From: CBFHSF01 sp965661055
GTDB taxonomy: Bacteria > Bacteroidota > Bacteroidia > Flavobacteriales > Schleiferiaceae
NCBI GenBank assembly: GCA_965661055.1
Contig: CBFICS010000003.1
Location: 1-64,000, forward strand
DNA: 64,000 nucleotides
Direction: 5' to 3'
Below the pieces are notes generated by a model that did not search any database, had not been told where the DNA came from, and saw only the letters and a list, made by a program, of their open reading frames with translations. How positions within the stretch are numbered: the first letter of the stretch is position 1; each line of letters opens with the position of its first letter. The position numbers and the translations under genes were made by a program. This document shows, piece after piece, positions 32,930-42,172 of the stretch.

Positions 32930-34567
32930 ATGGAAATTAAAATTGGCCTTATTGAGTACCTAATCCTTATTCAAGTAATTTCTTCCCTTGGCCTTGTAAA
33001 GTTTTTTAAGGCCGCTGGATTAGATTCTTGGAAAGCCTTTGTACCTGTTTACAAAACGCTGGTATTATTAAAACTATTGAATAAACCAAAATGGTGGCTA
33101 ATCCTTGTTTACATTCCTGTAGTCAACAATGTGATGTACATCATTTTAGGATATGAGTTATTGCACTCGTTCAACTTTAGAAAGTGGTCCAATATTTTAT
33201 GGACTGTTTTTACCTGCGGATTGTACCTAATCTATTTAGGGTTTACAGAAAAGAACCTAAAGTTTGTTGGTGAAAACAAAACAGCCATGAAGGCTCAATT
33301 AGGTTCATGGATTCCCGCCGTATTTTTTGCCGTTGTAGCGGCTACTACCATCCGTGCTTTTAGTTTTGAAGCCTATACCATTCCAACTCCATCTATGGAA
33401 AAATCACTTATGGTGGGTGATTACCTTTTTGTTTCAAAGATGCACTACGGACCCAGACTTCCTGAAACGCCTTTGAGCATTCCGCTAATGCACGCTACCA
33501 TTCCGTTTACAGACATTAAGTGTTTTTCTGCTGTGGTACAACTCCCCTACTTTAGGCTTCCAGGATTTGAGTCTGTTCAGAGAAATGAAAGCTTTGTTTT
33601 TAATTACCCTGCAGAGGTCGGCAGCCCTAATGATAAAAAACAAAACTACGTAAAGCGTTGTGTCGCTGTCGCGGGAGATACCCTCTCTGTGATGGACGGT
33701 TTTGTATATATTGATGGTGTTGCGCAAGAATGGCCCGAAAGAGCCGATGCGCAATTTTCTTATTATGTAAGAACCAATAGCAACACAGGACTTAGCCCCC
33801 TTTATCTAAAAGAAAACTTCGATATAAATTATATAAAAAATACAAGAGAGTTAGGTTATCAAAACTCTAGTGATGTACTTCCTATTTCTGATACTGAATA
33901 CATCATTACCATTTCAAATGATAAAATTGAAGAATTTAGAGCATTGCCAGAAGTTTTACAAGTCATAAGAATTGTTTCTCCAAGGCCAGAAGAACCGCTA
34001 AATGACACGCTGCCCAACATGTATAAACGCTATGTAAATGCAGTGGGAAATAGTGTAACCTTCCCTGATAATTCTGTGGCTGGCCACAATGACACGCTAA
34101 GCTTCAAGTGGTCAAGAGATGAATACGGACCGCTTTATATTCCTGAAAAAGGAGTTACTGTGCCGTTAGATTACAAGGCCTACTTGAAGTATTATCGATT
34201 AATCACAGCCTACGAAGGGCACACCTTAGAAAGAAAAGGTGATGATTATTACATAGATGGAAATTTGGCTACCTCCTATACTTTCGAACAGAATTACTAT
34301 TGGGCCATGGGAGACAACAGACATAACTCTTCAGATTCAAGGTATTGGGGATTTGTTCCAGAAGACCACGTGGTAGGTAAACCCGTATTTATCTGGATGA
34401 GTTTAGATAAATACCAAAGTGGCCTAAAGAAATTTAGAACGGATAGAATATTTACCACCGTTCACGGAACGGGAGAAAGAACAAGCTATGCTTGGGTGAT
34501 TCTGCTATTAATCTTAGGTAACTACGGTTACAAGAAGTACAAAGACAAGAAAAAAGCAAAGGCATAA
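32930..34567 (+). CDS. lepB: Signal peptidase I (long Bacteroidota type)
   Basis: At 545 residues it is far longer than E. coli LepB (324). The N-terminal part is a DUF5684-like membrane segment (residues 5-115; SWKAFVPVYKTLVLLKLLNK), followed by a helix and the S26 peptidase: Ser in PTPSMEKSLMVGDYLFVSK, Lys in YVKRCVAVAGD, and box E MGDNRHNSSDSRYWGFVP. Between the Lys and the last box lies a 190-residue insertion. It removes signal peptides from Sec-exported proteins at the outer face of the inner membrane. The start of the WbqC-like gene overlaps its stop by 1 base (TAATG). Confidence 0.95.
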   Translation: MEIKIGLIEYLILIQVISSLGLVKFFKAAGLDSWKAFVPVYKTLVLLKLLNKPKWWLILVYIPVVNNVMYIILGYELLHSFNFRKWSNILWTVFTCGLYLIYLGFTEKNLKFVGENKTAMKAQLGSWIPAVFFAVVAATTIRAFSFEAYTIPTPSMEKSLMVGDYLFVSKMHYGPRLPETPLSIPLMHATIPFTDIKCFSAVVQLPYFRLPGFESVQRNESFVFNYPAEVGSPNDKKQNYVKRCVAVAGDTLSVMDGFVYIDGVAQEWPERADAQFSYYVRTNSNTGLSPLYLKENFDINYIKNTRELGYQNSSDVLPISDTEYIITISNDKIEEFRALPEVLQVIRIVSPRPEEPLNDTLPNMYKRYVNAVGNSVTFPDNSVAGHNDTLSFKWSRDEYGPLYIPEKGVTVPLDYKAYLKYYRLITAYEGHTLERKGDDYYIDGNLATSYTFEQNYYWAMGDNRHNSSDSRYWGFVPEDHVVGKPVFIWMSLDKYQSGLKKFRTDRIFTTVHGTGERTSYAWVILLLILGNYGYKKYKDKKKAKA

Positions 34568-35169
34568 TGAAATTGCTTTCCACCGTTTACTTCGGGCCTA
34601 TAACTTATTATGCAAGAATCTGCGATGAGTCAAGGATAATGTGGGAAGCCAAAGAGACGTTTCCGAAACAATCATATAGAAACAGAATGTATATCAACGG
34701 ACCCAACGGTCCGTTGATGCTTTCTATTCCGGTTAGTACCTCTTCTGATAAACTTACCGAGTCCACTAAAATTAGCTACCGAGAAGATTGGGCATCTGAT
34801 CACCTTAAAGCCTTTGAAACCAGTTATGGTAACAGTCCGTTTTACGAAGAGATTTTTCCAAGAGTTGAAGGCTTATACCATGAAAATCATAAATTCCTGA
34901 TTGATTTTAACACCGAGGTACACCATTTGGTCAGTAATCTTTTAAGAATACAAATTGAAATTGTAAAAAGTACAGAATTCAAAATCCCTGAAAAGGAAGA
35001 TTTGAGGTTTTCAATTCACCCTAAAATAGAAGATTCGACCCTTGAAAAAATTCCTAGATACGAACAACCCTTTGCCGACAAGCACCCGTTTAATCCAAAA
35101 GTCAGTATTTTAGATCTCTTGTTTCAAGAAGGACCTTGGGCCCTTAACATACTAAAGGAAATATTGTGA
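34567..35169 (+). CDS. WbqC-like family protein
   Basis: The 200-residue protein has the WbqC signature: YFGPITYYARICDES near the start, ESYRNRMYINGPNGPLML in a diverged form (QSYRNRMYINGPNGPLMLS), and an extended helical C-terminus. WbqC proteins are found near lipopolysaccharide genes and in Bacteroidota next to lepB; the biochemical function is unknown. It is the last gene of the parA-to-WbqC run and is translationally coupled to lepB by the one-base overlap. Confidence 0.85.
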   Translation: MKLLSTVYFGPITYYARICDESRIMWEAKETFPKQSYRNRMYINGPNGPLMLSIPVSTSSDKLTESTKISYREDWASDHLKAFETSYGNSPFYEEIFPRVEGLYHENHKFLIDFNTEVHHLVSNLLRIQIEIVKSTEFKIPEKEDLRFSIHPKIEDSTLEKIPRYEQPFADKHPFNPKVSILDLLFQEGPWALNILKEIL

Positions 35170-35248
35170 GTTCTCCGTCGGGATTTTCCTATTTTAGCTG
35201 AACCAATTAGCGATTTAGTCGTTTTGAAAAAAAATTAATGTGAATACA

Positions 35249-36454
35249 ATGAAATTCTACCTTTCTACACTGTTATTCCTCCTACTTTCCTTTTCGATTA
35301 TGGGGCAAAATAAAGATTGTCCTACTAGAAACATTTACAAAGTTACCGCAGAAAACGGTATGAAAATGAGAAAAGGTCCTGGAACACAACACGAGGTGGT
35401 GGGATTTATTCCTTCAAAAGCCATTGTTTTACTGTGTGATGACAAGTTTGACAAACAAGTTATTGAAGGGAAAACCGGATACTGGAGAAGGGTCAAATAT
35501 CAAAATTTTATTGGGTACATGTACGATGGCTTTATGGAAAGCTATAGCCCTATTAATGACCTAGAAATATTAAATGCCATAAAGGCCACTGAACCAGATT
35601 CTGCAACGGCTGACAAATGGTTTAGAACTGTAATAACAAGGTCAAATTTTGAACCGCCCCACACAAAACCGGTAGAAAAATTAGCTACAGATACGCCAGA
35701 AGAGAAACCCTTAGAAGCTGAAGTTATTCCTGTTGAACCTGAAATTATTGAAGAGGCCGTACCAGAAGCCTTACCGACAAAAGAGATGAACGTAGAGTTT
35801 CTAACAGAATCTTACAATTACTGTGGAGACATTTTAGCGCTCGACCCAGGAAAAATTTGGTATGGATTTTACCTAGACCAAAACGGTAATTTTTATCGCG
35901 ACATGGTTGACTTACAGATAATAAAAAGCAAATACTCTTTAGGTACCAACATGGAGTTTGATATTAAAACCTCTAAAGAGGAAGCCTCATACTTTTTATT
36001 AGGCGTAGATACAAAGCTTGATGATGGTTGGCAGCTAACAGGTGCTGGTGAGTTTTTTAATAACCACTCAAGATCTCTGTACCCTGGGATGAGTTTAGAG
36101 GTTTTTGGATTACAGTCTGGACTTAATGCAGCAAACGTTCAGATGTACGCTACTGGAAATGTGAAGTCTGTTTCAAATTGCCCTGAAATAGAAGGATATA
36201 AGCTTATGGCGCAATCTGAGAGACACCATATGCCTCTTTCTCAAAACCTAGGCTCATTCATTTCAGAAATGGGAGAATGCGGAATACCAGAAATTTATTG
36301 GTTTGGTGATTTTACAGGAGATCAAATTCCTGAAATCATTTTTGTATCAACCTATCCGCATAAAAACGTATTTACCCTATTGACTTCTGATCCTTCTGAC
36401 CAAACAAAATTATATAGAAAAACAGCTACTTGGACTGTTGAAAACTGTGAATAA
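35249..36454 (+). CDS. Secreted protein with bacterial SH3 domain
   Basis: The ATG at 35249 gives 401 residues beginning with a signal peptide (MKFYLSTLLFLLLSFSIMGQ); a GTG at 35240 would add three residues. Residues about 28-90 are a bacterial SH3 domain (NGMKMRKGPGTQHEVVGFIP), followed by a Pro/Glu-rich linker (about residues 133-180) and a C-terminal beta domain near residue 345 with an integrin-like WFGDFTGDQIPEIIF. The C-terminal part matches no known family. The stop overlaps the ATG of the carboxylase gene by one base (TAATG). Confidence 0.78.
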   Translation: MKFYLSTLLFLLLSFSIMGQNKDCPTRNIYKVTAENGMKMRKGPGTQHEVVGFIPSKAIVLLCDDKFDKQVIEGKTGYWRRVKYQNFIGYMYDGFMESYSPINDLEILNAIKATEPDSATADKWFRTVITRSNFEPPHTKPVEKLATDTPEEKPLEAEVIPVEPEIIEEAVPEALPTKEMNVEFLTESYNYCGDILALDPGKIWYGFYLDQNGNFYRDMVDLQIIKSKYSLGTNMEFDIKTSKEEASYFLLGVDTKLDDGWQLTGAGEFFNNHSRSLYPGMSLEVFGLQSGLNAANVQMYATGNVKSVSNCPEIEGYKLMAQSERHHMPLSQNLGSFISEMGECGIPEIYWFGDFTGDQIPEIIFVSTYPHKNVFTLLTSDPSDQTKLYRKTATWTVENCE

Positions 36455-38079
36455 TGGATATAAACTTTAACAAAAACGAAGATTCTTTAAAGTTACTTGT
36501 TTCGGAAATGAAAAAACGCCTTAGTGAGGTTCACTTGGGTGGAGGGAAGAAAAAAATTGAGAAACAACACGCTCAAGGAAAACTAACGGCAAGAGAAAGA
36601 ATTGAATTTTTATTAGATAAAAATAAACCTACAATAGAAATTGGTGCCTTTGCAGGTGACGACATGTACACTGAGTACGGTGGTTGTCCATCAGGTGGTG
36701 TTGTGGTAGTGCTGGGTTATGTAAAGGGTAAAATGGTACTTGTGGTAGCCAACGATGCTACTGTTAAAGCAGGTGCTTGGTTTCCTATTACTGGAAAGAA
36801 AAACCTTAGAGCCCAAGAAATTTCCATGGAAAACCGAATTCCAATAATTTACTTGGTAGACAGTGCTGGGGTGTTTTTACCCATGCAAGACGAAATATTT
36901 CCCGATAAGGAAAACTTTGGTAGAATATTCAGAAATAACGCTGTAATGAGCTCAATGGGTATTACCCAAATATCAGCTATTATGGGCTCATGTGTTGCCG
37001 GAGGAGCTTATTTGCCCATTATGAGCGATGAAGCCCTAATCGTTGAAAATACGGGTTCAATATTTTTAGCAGGTTCTTATCTAGTAAAGGCGGCTATTGG
37101 CGAAGACATAGATAATGAAACACTAGGGGGTGCTGAAACCCATTGTGAAATATCTGGTGTAACAGACTACAAGTGCAAAAACGATAAAGACGCCTTGTCA
37201 AAAATTAAAAATATCGTTGATAAAATTGGTGACTTCTCTCCTGCTGGATTTAGTAGAATTGAACCAAAAGCCCCAGCAAAAGACATTTCAGAAATTTATG
37301 GAATTATCCCTAGAGACGGTAAACCTTACGATGTACAAGAAGTCGTTGACCGCCTAGTTGATGCAGACTCTACAGAAGAATATAAAGAGGGTTATGGAAA
37401 AACCATTTACACTGCTTACGCAAGAATTGATGGTTGGGCTGTTGGAATTGTTGCCAACAATCGTGAGTTGGTAAAAACCAAAAAAGGAGAAATGCAATTT
37501 GGAGGTGTAATATACTCTGATTCAGCAGATAAGGCATGTAGATTTATAGCGAATTGTAATCAAAAAAAGATACCCTTACTGTTTTTACAAGATGTAACCG
37601 GATTTATGGTGGGTTCTAGAAGTGAACACGGCGGAATTATTAAAGATGGCGCCAAGTTGGTGAATGCAGTAAGCAACAGTGTAGTTCCTAAGTTTACCGT
37701 AATTACTGGAAATTCATTTGGTGCAGGAAACTACGCAATGAACGGAAAGGCATACGATCCGCGTTTTATTGTTGCATGGCCCAATGCCAAGCTTGCCGTA
37801 ATGGGAGGTGAGCAAGCCGCTAAAGTATTATTGCAAATTGAGAAGTCTAGCCTTAAGGCACGTGGTGAAGAAATTACTGCCGAAAAAGAAACCGAGTTAT
37901 TAGACAAAATTATTGCCAGATACAACAAACAAATGACCCCGTACTATGCCGCCAGCAGATTGTGGGTAGATGCCATTATTGATCCGGCTGAAACAAGAAA
38001 ATGGGTTTCCATGGGGATAGAAATGGCCAACCACTCGCCCATTGAAAAAGCATATAACCCCGGAATACTTCAGGTTTAA
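36454..38079 (+). CDS. Acyl-CoA carboxylase carboxyltransferase (beta) subunit
   Basis: The 541-residue protein is the carboxyltransferase half of a biotin-dependent acyl-CoA carboxylase. The two crotonase-like lobes show GGCPSGGVVVVLGYVKGK, MGSCVAGGAYLPIMSDE, and in the C-terminal lobe GFMVGSRSEHGGIIKDGAKL and ITGNSFGAGNYAMNGKAYDP. The length and sequence are close to the methylcrotonyl-CoA carboxylase beta subunits of Flavobacteriia, so leucine degradation is the likely pathway; propionyl-CoA carboxylase cannot be excluded. The biotin-carrying alpha subunit is not in the window. A terminator follows. Confidence 0.92.
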   Translation: MDINFNKNEDSLKLLVSEMKKRLSEVHLGGGKKKIEKQHAQGKLTARERIEFLLDKNKPTIEIGAFAGDDMYTEYGGCPSGGVVVVLGYVKGKMVLVVANDATVKAGAWFPITGKKNLRAQEISMENRIPIIYLVDSAGVFLPMQDEIFPDKENFGRIFRNNAVMSSMGITQISAIMGSCVAGGAYLPIMSDEALIVENTGSIFLAGSYLVKAAIGEDIDNETLGGAETHCEISGVTDYKCKNDKDALSKIKNIVDKIGDFSPAGFSRIEPKAPAKDISEIYGIIPRDGKPYDVQEVVDRLVDADSTEEYKEGYGKTIYTAYARIDGWAVGIVANNRELVKTKKGEMQFGGVIYSDSADKACRFIANCNQKKIPLLFLQDVTGFMVGSRSEHGGIIKDGAKLVNAVSNSVVPKFTVITGNSFGAGNYAMNGKAYDPRFIVAWPNAKLAVMGGEQAAKVLLQIEKSSLKARGEEITAEKETELLDKIIARYNKQMTPYYAASRLWVDAIIDPAETRKWVSMGIEMANHSPIEKAYNPGILQV

Positions 38080-38086
38080 TGAAAAG

Positions 38087-38117
38087 AAAATCCCCTCTTG
38101 AAGCGGGGATTTTTTTT
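38087..38117 (+). terminator. Terminator after the acyl-CoA carboxylase gene
   Basis: AATCCCC pairs with GGGGATT, the inner loop CTTGAAG can pair further, and eight T residues follow on the plus strand. Confidence 0.85.
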
Positions 38118-38118
38118 A

Positions 38119-38640
38119 TCAATATAGTCTCCGTTTAAAATCGGATGACTGTATCCAGGTAAATAAAACACTAATTATTCCTGACTTTACTAGCGCCCAT
38201 GGAATAAAAGGATGAATTAATTGCCATTTAACCGCTCCTGTATGAATAAACAGGTAACCGAACCCTACTAATAAAATGATCCCTTGTCTTGCGAGAGAGT
38301 CTATAAAAACGGGACCTACAATCTTTCTCGGTATTAGGGTTACCAATAAAAAGCTAAATAAAAAACCTGCGGTTGGACCATAAAATTTTTCACTACCACC
38401 CATGTAACCAGAGAATACGGGTAAGCCCATAAAGCCCAGTACCAAGTATATCAATACGATCCAAAAAGATTTCTTTGGACCTAAAAAGTATATGGGTAAT
38501 AAGACAAAAATGGTTTGAAGTGAAAAATCGACCATTTCAAATTGAACCTTTAGAGGTCCTAAGCCACAAAGCAATGCCAAGAAAATTAACAGGTCTCTGT
38601 TCTTTCGGTATGTGTACCCAATTTTATTCATTTTCTTCAT
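38119..38640 (-). CDS. BioY family biotin transporter
   Basis: The 173-residue membrane protein shows the BioY pattern: FSLQTIFVLLPIYFLGPKKS, LVLGFMGLPVFSGYMGG and KFYGPTAGFLFSFLLVTLIP, with about five helices. BioY is the substrate-binding component of the biotin ECF transporter and can act alone. An alternative start codon lies three codons in (38631). It converges on the biotin-dependent acyl-CoA carboxylase beta gene, a functionally consistent neighbour, though the genes are not cotranscribed. Confidence 0.88.
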   Translation of the reverse strand: MKKMNKIGYTYRKNRDLLIFLALLCGLGPLKVQFEMVDFSLQTIFVLLPIYFLGPKKSFWIVLIYLVLGFMGLPVFSGYMGGSEKFYGPTAGFLFSFLLVTLIPRKIVGPVFIDSLARQGIILLVGFGYLFIHTGAVKWQLIHPFIPWALVKSGIISVLFTWIQSSDFKRRLY

Positions 38641-38684
38641 TCGGAACGCGAGTTTGGTGGTAGGCTAAATCGTTTTAAAAGGTT

Positions 38685-38692
38685 TACTTTTG
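38685..38692 (+). promoter_or_regulatory. -7 promoter box TACTTTTG of the SulP gene
   Basis: Full match to TAnnTTTG, 19 bases before the ATG at 38712. Confidence 0.5.
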
Positions 38693-38711
38693 CAGCCACA
38701 ATTGATTTACC

Positions 38712-40262
38712 ATGCAGCAGAAATTATTAAATTTTTTGGACTTTAAGAAAAAAGAGAGCAATATTAAAGATGAATTACTCTCTGGAATTACGGTAGCACT
38801 CGCTTTAGTGCCCGAAGCCATAGCGTTTTCATTTATTGCCGGCTTATCGCCATTAAGTGGATTGTATTCTGCCTTTTTCTTAGGATTAATCACTTCAATC
38901 TTCGGCGGACGACCAGGAATGATATCTGGGGCTACAGGAGCCATTGCAGTGGTTCTAGTATCTCTAGTAATCTCTCACGGAAAAGAATATGTTTTTGCTG
39001 CGGTCATATTAATGGGGATAATTCAAATGCTTGTGGGAGTTTTAAAACTGGGTAAGTTTATTCGCCTTGTCCCTCAATCCGTAATTTATGGATTCGTAAA
39101 TGGATTAGCCATTGTAATCTTTACCGCGCAATTCGGACAGTTTAAAACGCTAGATTCACTGGGTAATTCTGAATGGATTTCTGGCACACCCTTATACGTA
39201 ATGCTTGGATTGGTAGTTCTCACCATGATCATTATCTGGGGGCTTCCTAAATTAACAAAAGCAGTCCCCTCTTCTTTAACGGCAATTATTACCATTTCAC
39301 TTTTGGTGATTGGATTTAACATTCCTACAAAAACCATTGGTGACCTAGCTACTGTTTCTGGATCTTTTCCAGACTTTCACATTCCAGAAATTCCACTTAC
39401 GTGGGAAGCTTTTATGGTTGTACTCCCCTATTCTGCAATTATGGCTGGAGTCGGATTAATTGAAAGTCTACTTACGTTAACCCTTATCGACGAAATCACA
39501 GAAACAAGAGGTAGTGGAAACAAAGAATCACTTGCTCAAGGTTTAGCAAATTTTGCCAATGGTTTCTTCAGCGGTATGGGCGGTTGCGCCATGATCGGAC
39601 AAAGTTTAATCAATGTAAATGCTGGGGGGAGATCAAGAATTTCAGGTATTGTAGCCTCATTAGGACTTTTATCTATTGTATTGTTTGTGGGTCCAATTAT
39701 TGAAATGATTCCCATGGCAGCCCTTGTAGGACTTATGTTTATGGTGGCTATTGGTACTTTTGAATGGGCCTCGTTTAAAACAATTGGTAAAATGCCACTA
39801 GCAGATGTGCTGGTAATTGTTTTGGTTACCCTAATTACGGTTTTTCTTCACAACTTAGCACTAGCCGTTTTAGTCGGTGTTATCGTTGCTGCTTTGGTAT
39901 TTGCATGGGAAAATGCAAAGAGAATTAGAGCCAGAAAATACGTTGATGAGAGCGGGGTAAAACACTATGAAATCTATGGTCCACTCTTCTTCGGATCGGT
40001 AGGAACTTTCAATGATAAGTTTGATGTTTTAAATGATCCACAAGAAATAATTATTGATTTTGGAGAAAGTCGCATATCAGATATGTCTGCTATTGAGGCT
40101 ATAAACAAACTAACTGAAAGGTACCAAAAGGCTGGTAAAAAACTACACATCAAACATTTAAGTCAAGATTGTATTAGGCTGTTGAAGAATGCCGAAAAAA
40201 TTGTCGAAGTAAACATTCTAGAAGATCCTAAGTACAAAATACCTTTAGACGATTTGGCTTAA
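38712..40262 (+). CDS. SulP family inorganic anion transporter with STAS domain
   Basis: The 516-residue protein has the SLC26/SulP membrane domain (residues 20-400; VALALVPEAIAFSFIAGLSPLSGLYSAF, GGRPGMISGATGAIAVV) and a cytoplasmic C-terminal STAS domain (about 425-515; YGPLFFGSVGTFNDKFDVL and IDFGESRISDMSAIEAI). SulP proteins move sulfate, bicarbonate or other anions. A carbonic anhydrase neighbour, the usual sign of bicarbonate transport, is absent, so the substrate is open. The motif SGATGA and the inverted repeat halves look intact. Confidence 0.93.
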   Translation: MQQKLLNFLDFKKKESNIKDELLSGITVALALVPEAIAFSFIAGLSPLSGLYSAFFLGLITSIFGGRPGMISGATGAIAVVLVSLVISHGKEYVFAAVILMGIIQMLVGVLKLGKFIRLVPQSVIYGFVNGLAIVIFTAQFGQFKTLDSLGNSEWISGTPLYVMLGLVVLTMIIIWGLPKLTKAVPSSLTAIITISLLVIGFNIPTKTIGDLATVSGSFPDFHIPEIPLTWEAFMVVLPYSAIMAGVGLIESLLTLTLIDEITETRGSGNKESLAQGLANFANGFFSGMGGCAMIGQSLINVNAGGRSRISGIVASLGLLSIVLFVGPIIEMIPMAALVGLMFMVAIGTFEWASFKTIGKMPLADVLVIVLVTLITVFLHNLALAVLVGVIVAALVFAWENAKRIRARKYVDESGVKHYEIYGPLFFGSVGTFNDKFDVLNDPQEIIIDFGESRISDMSAIEAINKLTERYQKAGKKLHIKHLSQDCIRLLKNAEKIVEVNILEDPKYKIPLDDLA

Positions 40263-40308
40263 TTTTCTGAAGGTTATACTAATTATTGTAAGAGTCCGTT
40301 TTGCTTTT

Positions 40309-40680
40309 ATGAAATGGCTGTCTAAAATTTTTTCTGCATTGGGTGTTTTAACCTTTTTGCTAATTGGTTTGATAATGTTTGCTAAGGTTCCAAGACCTTC
40401 TTTTGCCAACACCTCTAGTGTTAGTGGAAAGGTTACTTCTGTTTACTCTCCGTGTTGTAATGATATTGTAATTACCCTTCAAGACAATGATACGAGGTAT
40501 TACATAAACCACGGTTCGGAGTTTTTGAATCTTTCTAGATTAAATAAGTCGTTGATGGGTAAAGAGGTTGAAATGCGCCAAATAGATCTTAAATGGCATT
40601 TCTGGGTAAAAAACCTATCTCCTATTGCAATGATAAAAACCCAAGACAGCATTTACTACAATGTTGTTACTGTTTTTTAA
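40309..40680 (+). CDS. Hypothetical membrane-anchored protein
   Basis: I do not recognise a family. The 123-residue product has an N-terminal hydrophobic helix (about residues 10-27, LGVLTFLLIGLIMFAKV) and a 90-residue soluble part that begins NTSSVSGKVTSVYSPCCNDIV, with a CC pair at about 49-50. The strand pattern VSGKVTSVYS...IVITLQDNDTRYYI suggests an OB-like small beta fold, similar to the OB-fold protein at 48143, but no clear homology is visible. The intact frame, 45 bases after SulP, and the spacing support a real gene. Confidence 0.65.
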   Translation: MKWLSKIFSALGVLTFLLIGLIMFAKVPRPSFANTSSVSGKVTSVYSPCCNDIVITLQDNDTRYYINHGSEFLNLSRLNKSLMGKEVEMRQIDLKWHFWVKNLSPIAMIKTQDSIYYNVVTVF

Positions 40681-40684
40681 GAGT

Positions 40685-40722
40685 AAAAAAAAAGGTTTTC
40701 AAAGCTATCGCTTCAAAAACCT
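40685..40722 (-). terminator. Terminator after purB
   Basis: In minus-strand RNA the arms 40693-40705 and 40710-40722 pair over all 13 positions (two are G:U), with loop GATA and a U tract of eight bases after the stem. It lies 29 bases after the purB stop. Confidence 0.82.
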
Positions 40723-40751
40723 GTTCCTATCAATTAAAACAAAAATTTATT

Positions 40752-42092
40752 CTACACTCCTGTGTAATTAGATGGAGTAATTTTTTTGATCTCTTCTTTT
40801 ACTGAATCCGTAATATCTAAAGAGTCTACAAAAACGGCTATAGTATCAGCAGTAACCTTTTCATTGGTTCTTGTTAACCCTTTAAGGGCTTCATAAGGTT
40901 TTGGATATCCTTCTCTCCGTAAGATGGTCTGAATTGCCTCTGCTACAACTGCCCAGTTATTTTCAAGGTCTTGGGCAATCTTTTCTTTGTTTACAATCAG
41001 CTTACCCAATCCTTTTAATAAAGAATTCATTGCCAAAACAGTATGTCCTAATGGCATCCCTACATTACGCAATACCGTAGAATCTGTTAAATCTCTTTGC
41101 AGCCTAGAAACTGGAAGTTTTGCAGAAAGGTGCTCAAACAAGGCATTAGCAATACCAATGTTACCTTCACTATTTTCAAAGTCAATCGGGTTTACTTTAT
41201 GCGGCATGGCAGAAGAACCTACCTCACCCTCTTTGATTTTTTGCTTAAAGTAATCCATAGAAACATAGGTCCACATGTCGCGATCTATGTCTAATAGAAT
41301 GGTATTGATTCTTTTTATTCCGTCAAAAAGAGCAGCCAAATGATCATAATGCTCAATTTGAGTGGTTGGGTAAGAACGTGTTAAACCCAATTTAGAGCTA
41401 ACAAATTCATTTCCCCATGTATGCCAATCGCTATTTGGATAGGCTACAAAGTGAGCATTAAAATTACCCGTTGCACCCCCAAATTTTGCTGCGTATGGAA
41501 CCTGTTTTAATAGGATCTCTTGTTGATTTAATCTTGAAATAAACACCTCTACCTCTTTACCTAATCTGGTTGGAGAGGCAGGCTGACCATGGGTTCTAGC
41601 CAATAGAGGAATATCACTCCACTCACTCGCCAATTCAGTCAATTTCTGTTTAACCTCATCAAACAAAGGATAAAAAACATCTTCCATTGCCTCTCTTATA
41701 GAAAGTGGCACAGAAGTGTTGTTTACATCTTGTGAAGTAAGTCCGAAGTGAACAAACTCTTTGGCTTCACCTAAGTTTAAAGCATCAAATTTTTCTTTGA
41801 TAAAATACTCAACCGCCTTTACATCGTGGTTGGTTACCTTTTCAATATCTTTTACACTCTGAGCGTCCTCCACCGTAAGGTTTCTATAAATATCTCTCAA
41901 AGATTCAAATACAGAAGAATCTACTGATGACAATTGAGGTAATGGCTTTTCGCACAATGCAATAAAGTACTCAATTTCTACTCTGACCCTGTATTTAATA
42001 AGGGCAAATTCAGAAAAATAATCACCTAATTTCTCGGTCTGTCTTGAATATCTTCCATCAATTGGAGATATGGCTTTTAATGAAGAACTCAT
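40752..42092 (-). CDS. purB: Adenylosuccinate lyase
   Basis: The 446-residue enzyme acts twice in purine synthesis: SAICAR to AICAR and adenylosuccinate to AMP, releasing fumarate. It starts MSSSLKAISPIDGRYSRQTE, and has FVHFGLTSQDVNNTSVPLSIR, ARTHGQPASPTRLGKEV with the conserved catalytic His, and the fumarase/ASL signature GSSAMPHKVNPIDFENSEGN. The intact length equals that of the E. coli type (456). Its -7 box (TACCTTTG) lies 19 bases upstream. Confidence 0.96.
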   Translation of the reverse strand: MSSSLKAISPIDGRYSRQTEKLGDYFSEFALIKYRVRVEIEYFIALCEKPLPQLSSVDSSVFESLRDIYRNLTVEDAQSVKDIEKVTNHDVKAVEYFIKEKFDALNLGEAKEFVHFGLTSQDVNNTSVPLSIREAMEDVFYPLFDEVKQKLTELASEWSDIPLLARTHGQPASPTRLGKEVEVFISRLNQQEILLKQVPYAAKFGGATGNFNAHFVAYPNSDWHTWGNEFVSSKLGLTRSYPTTQIEHYDHLAALFDGIKRINTILLDIDRDMWTYVSMDYFKQKIKEGEVGSSAMPHKVNPIDFENSEGNIGIANALFEHLSAKLPVSRLQRDLTDSTVLRNVGMPLGHTVLAMNSLLKGLGKLIVNKEKIAQDLENNWAVVAEAIQTILRREGYPKPYEALKGLTRTNEKVTADTIAVFVDSLDITDSVKEEIKKITPSNYTGV

Positions 42093-42110
42093 GATTCAAA
42101 AATTAAGCGG

Positions 42111-42118
42111 CAAAGGTA
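42111..42118 (-). promoter_or_regulatory. -7 promoter box TACCTTTG of purB
   Basis: Full match to TAnnTTTG on the minus strand; the purB ATG at 42092 is 18 bases downstream. Confidence 0.55.
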
Positions 42119-42172
42119 AAAAATCCCTAGGCAATAAAGGGCGGATTATCTTACGAAAATAAAATTTGGACT

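Noticed and set aside
34365..34374. Palindrome ACCACGTGGT as a possible parS site
   Set aside because: It sits inside the lepB coding region and lacks the flanks of the parS consensus TGTTTCACGTGAAACA.
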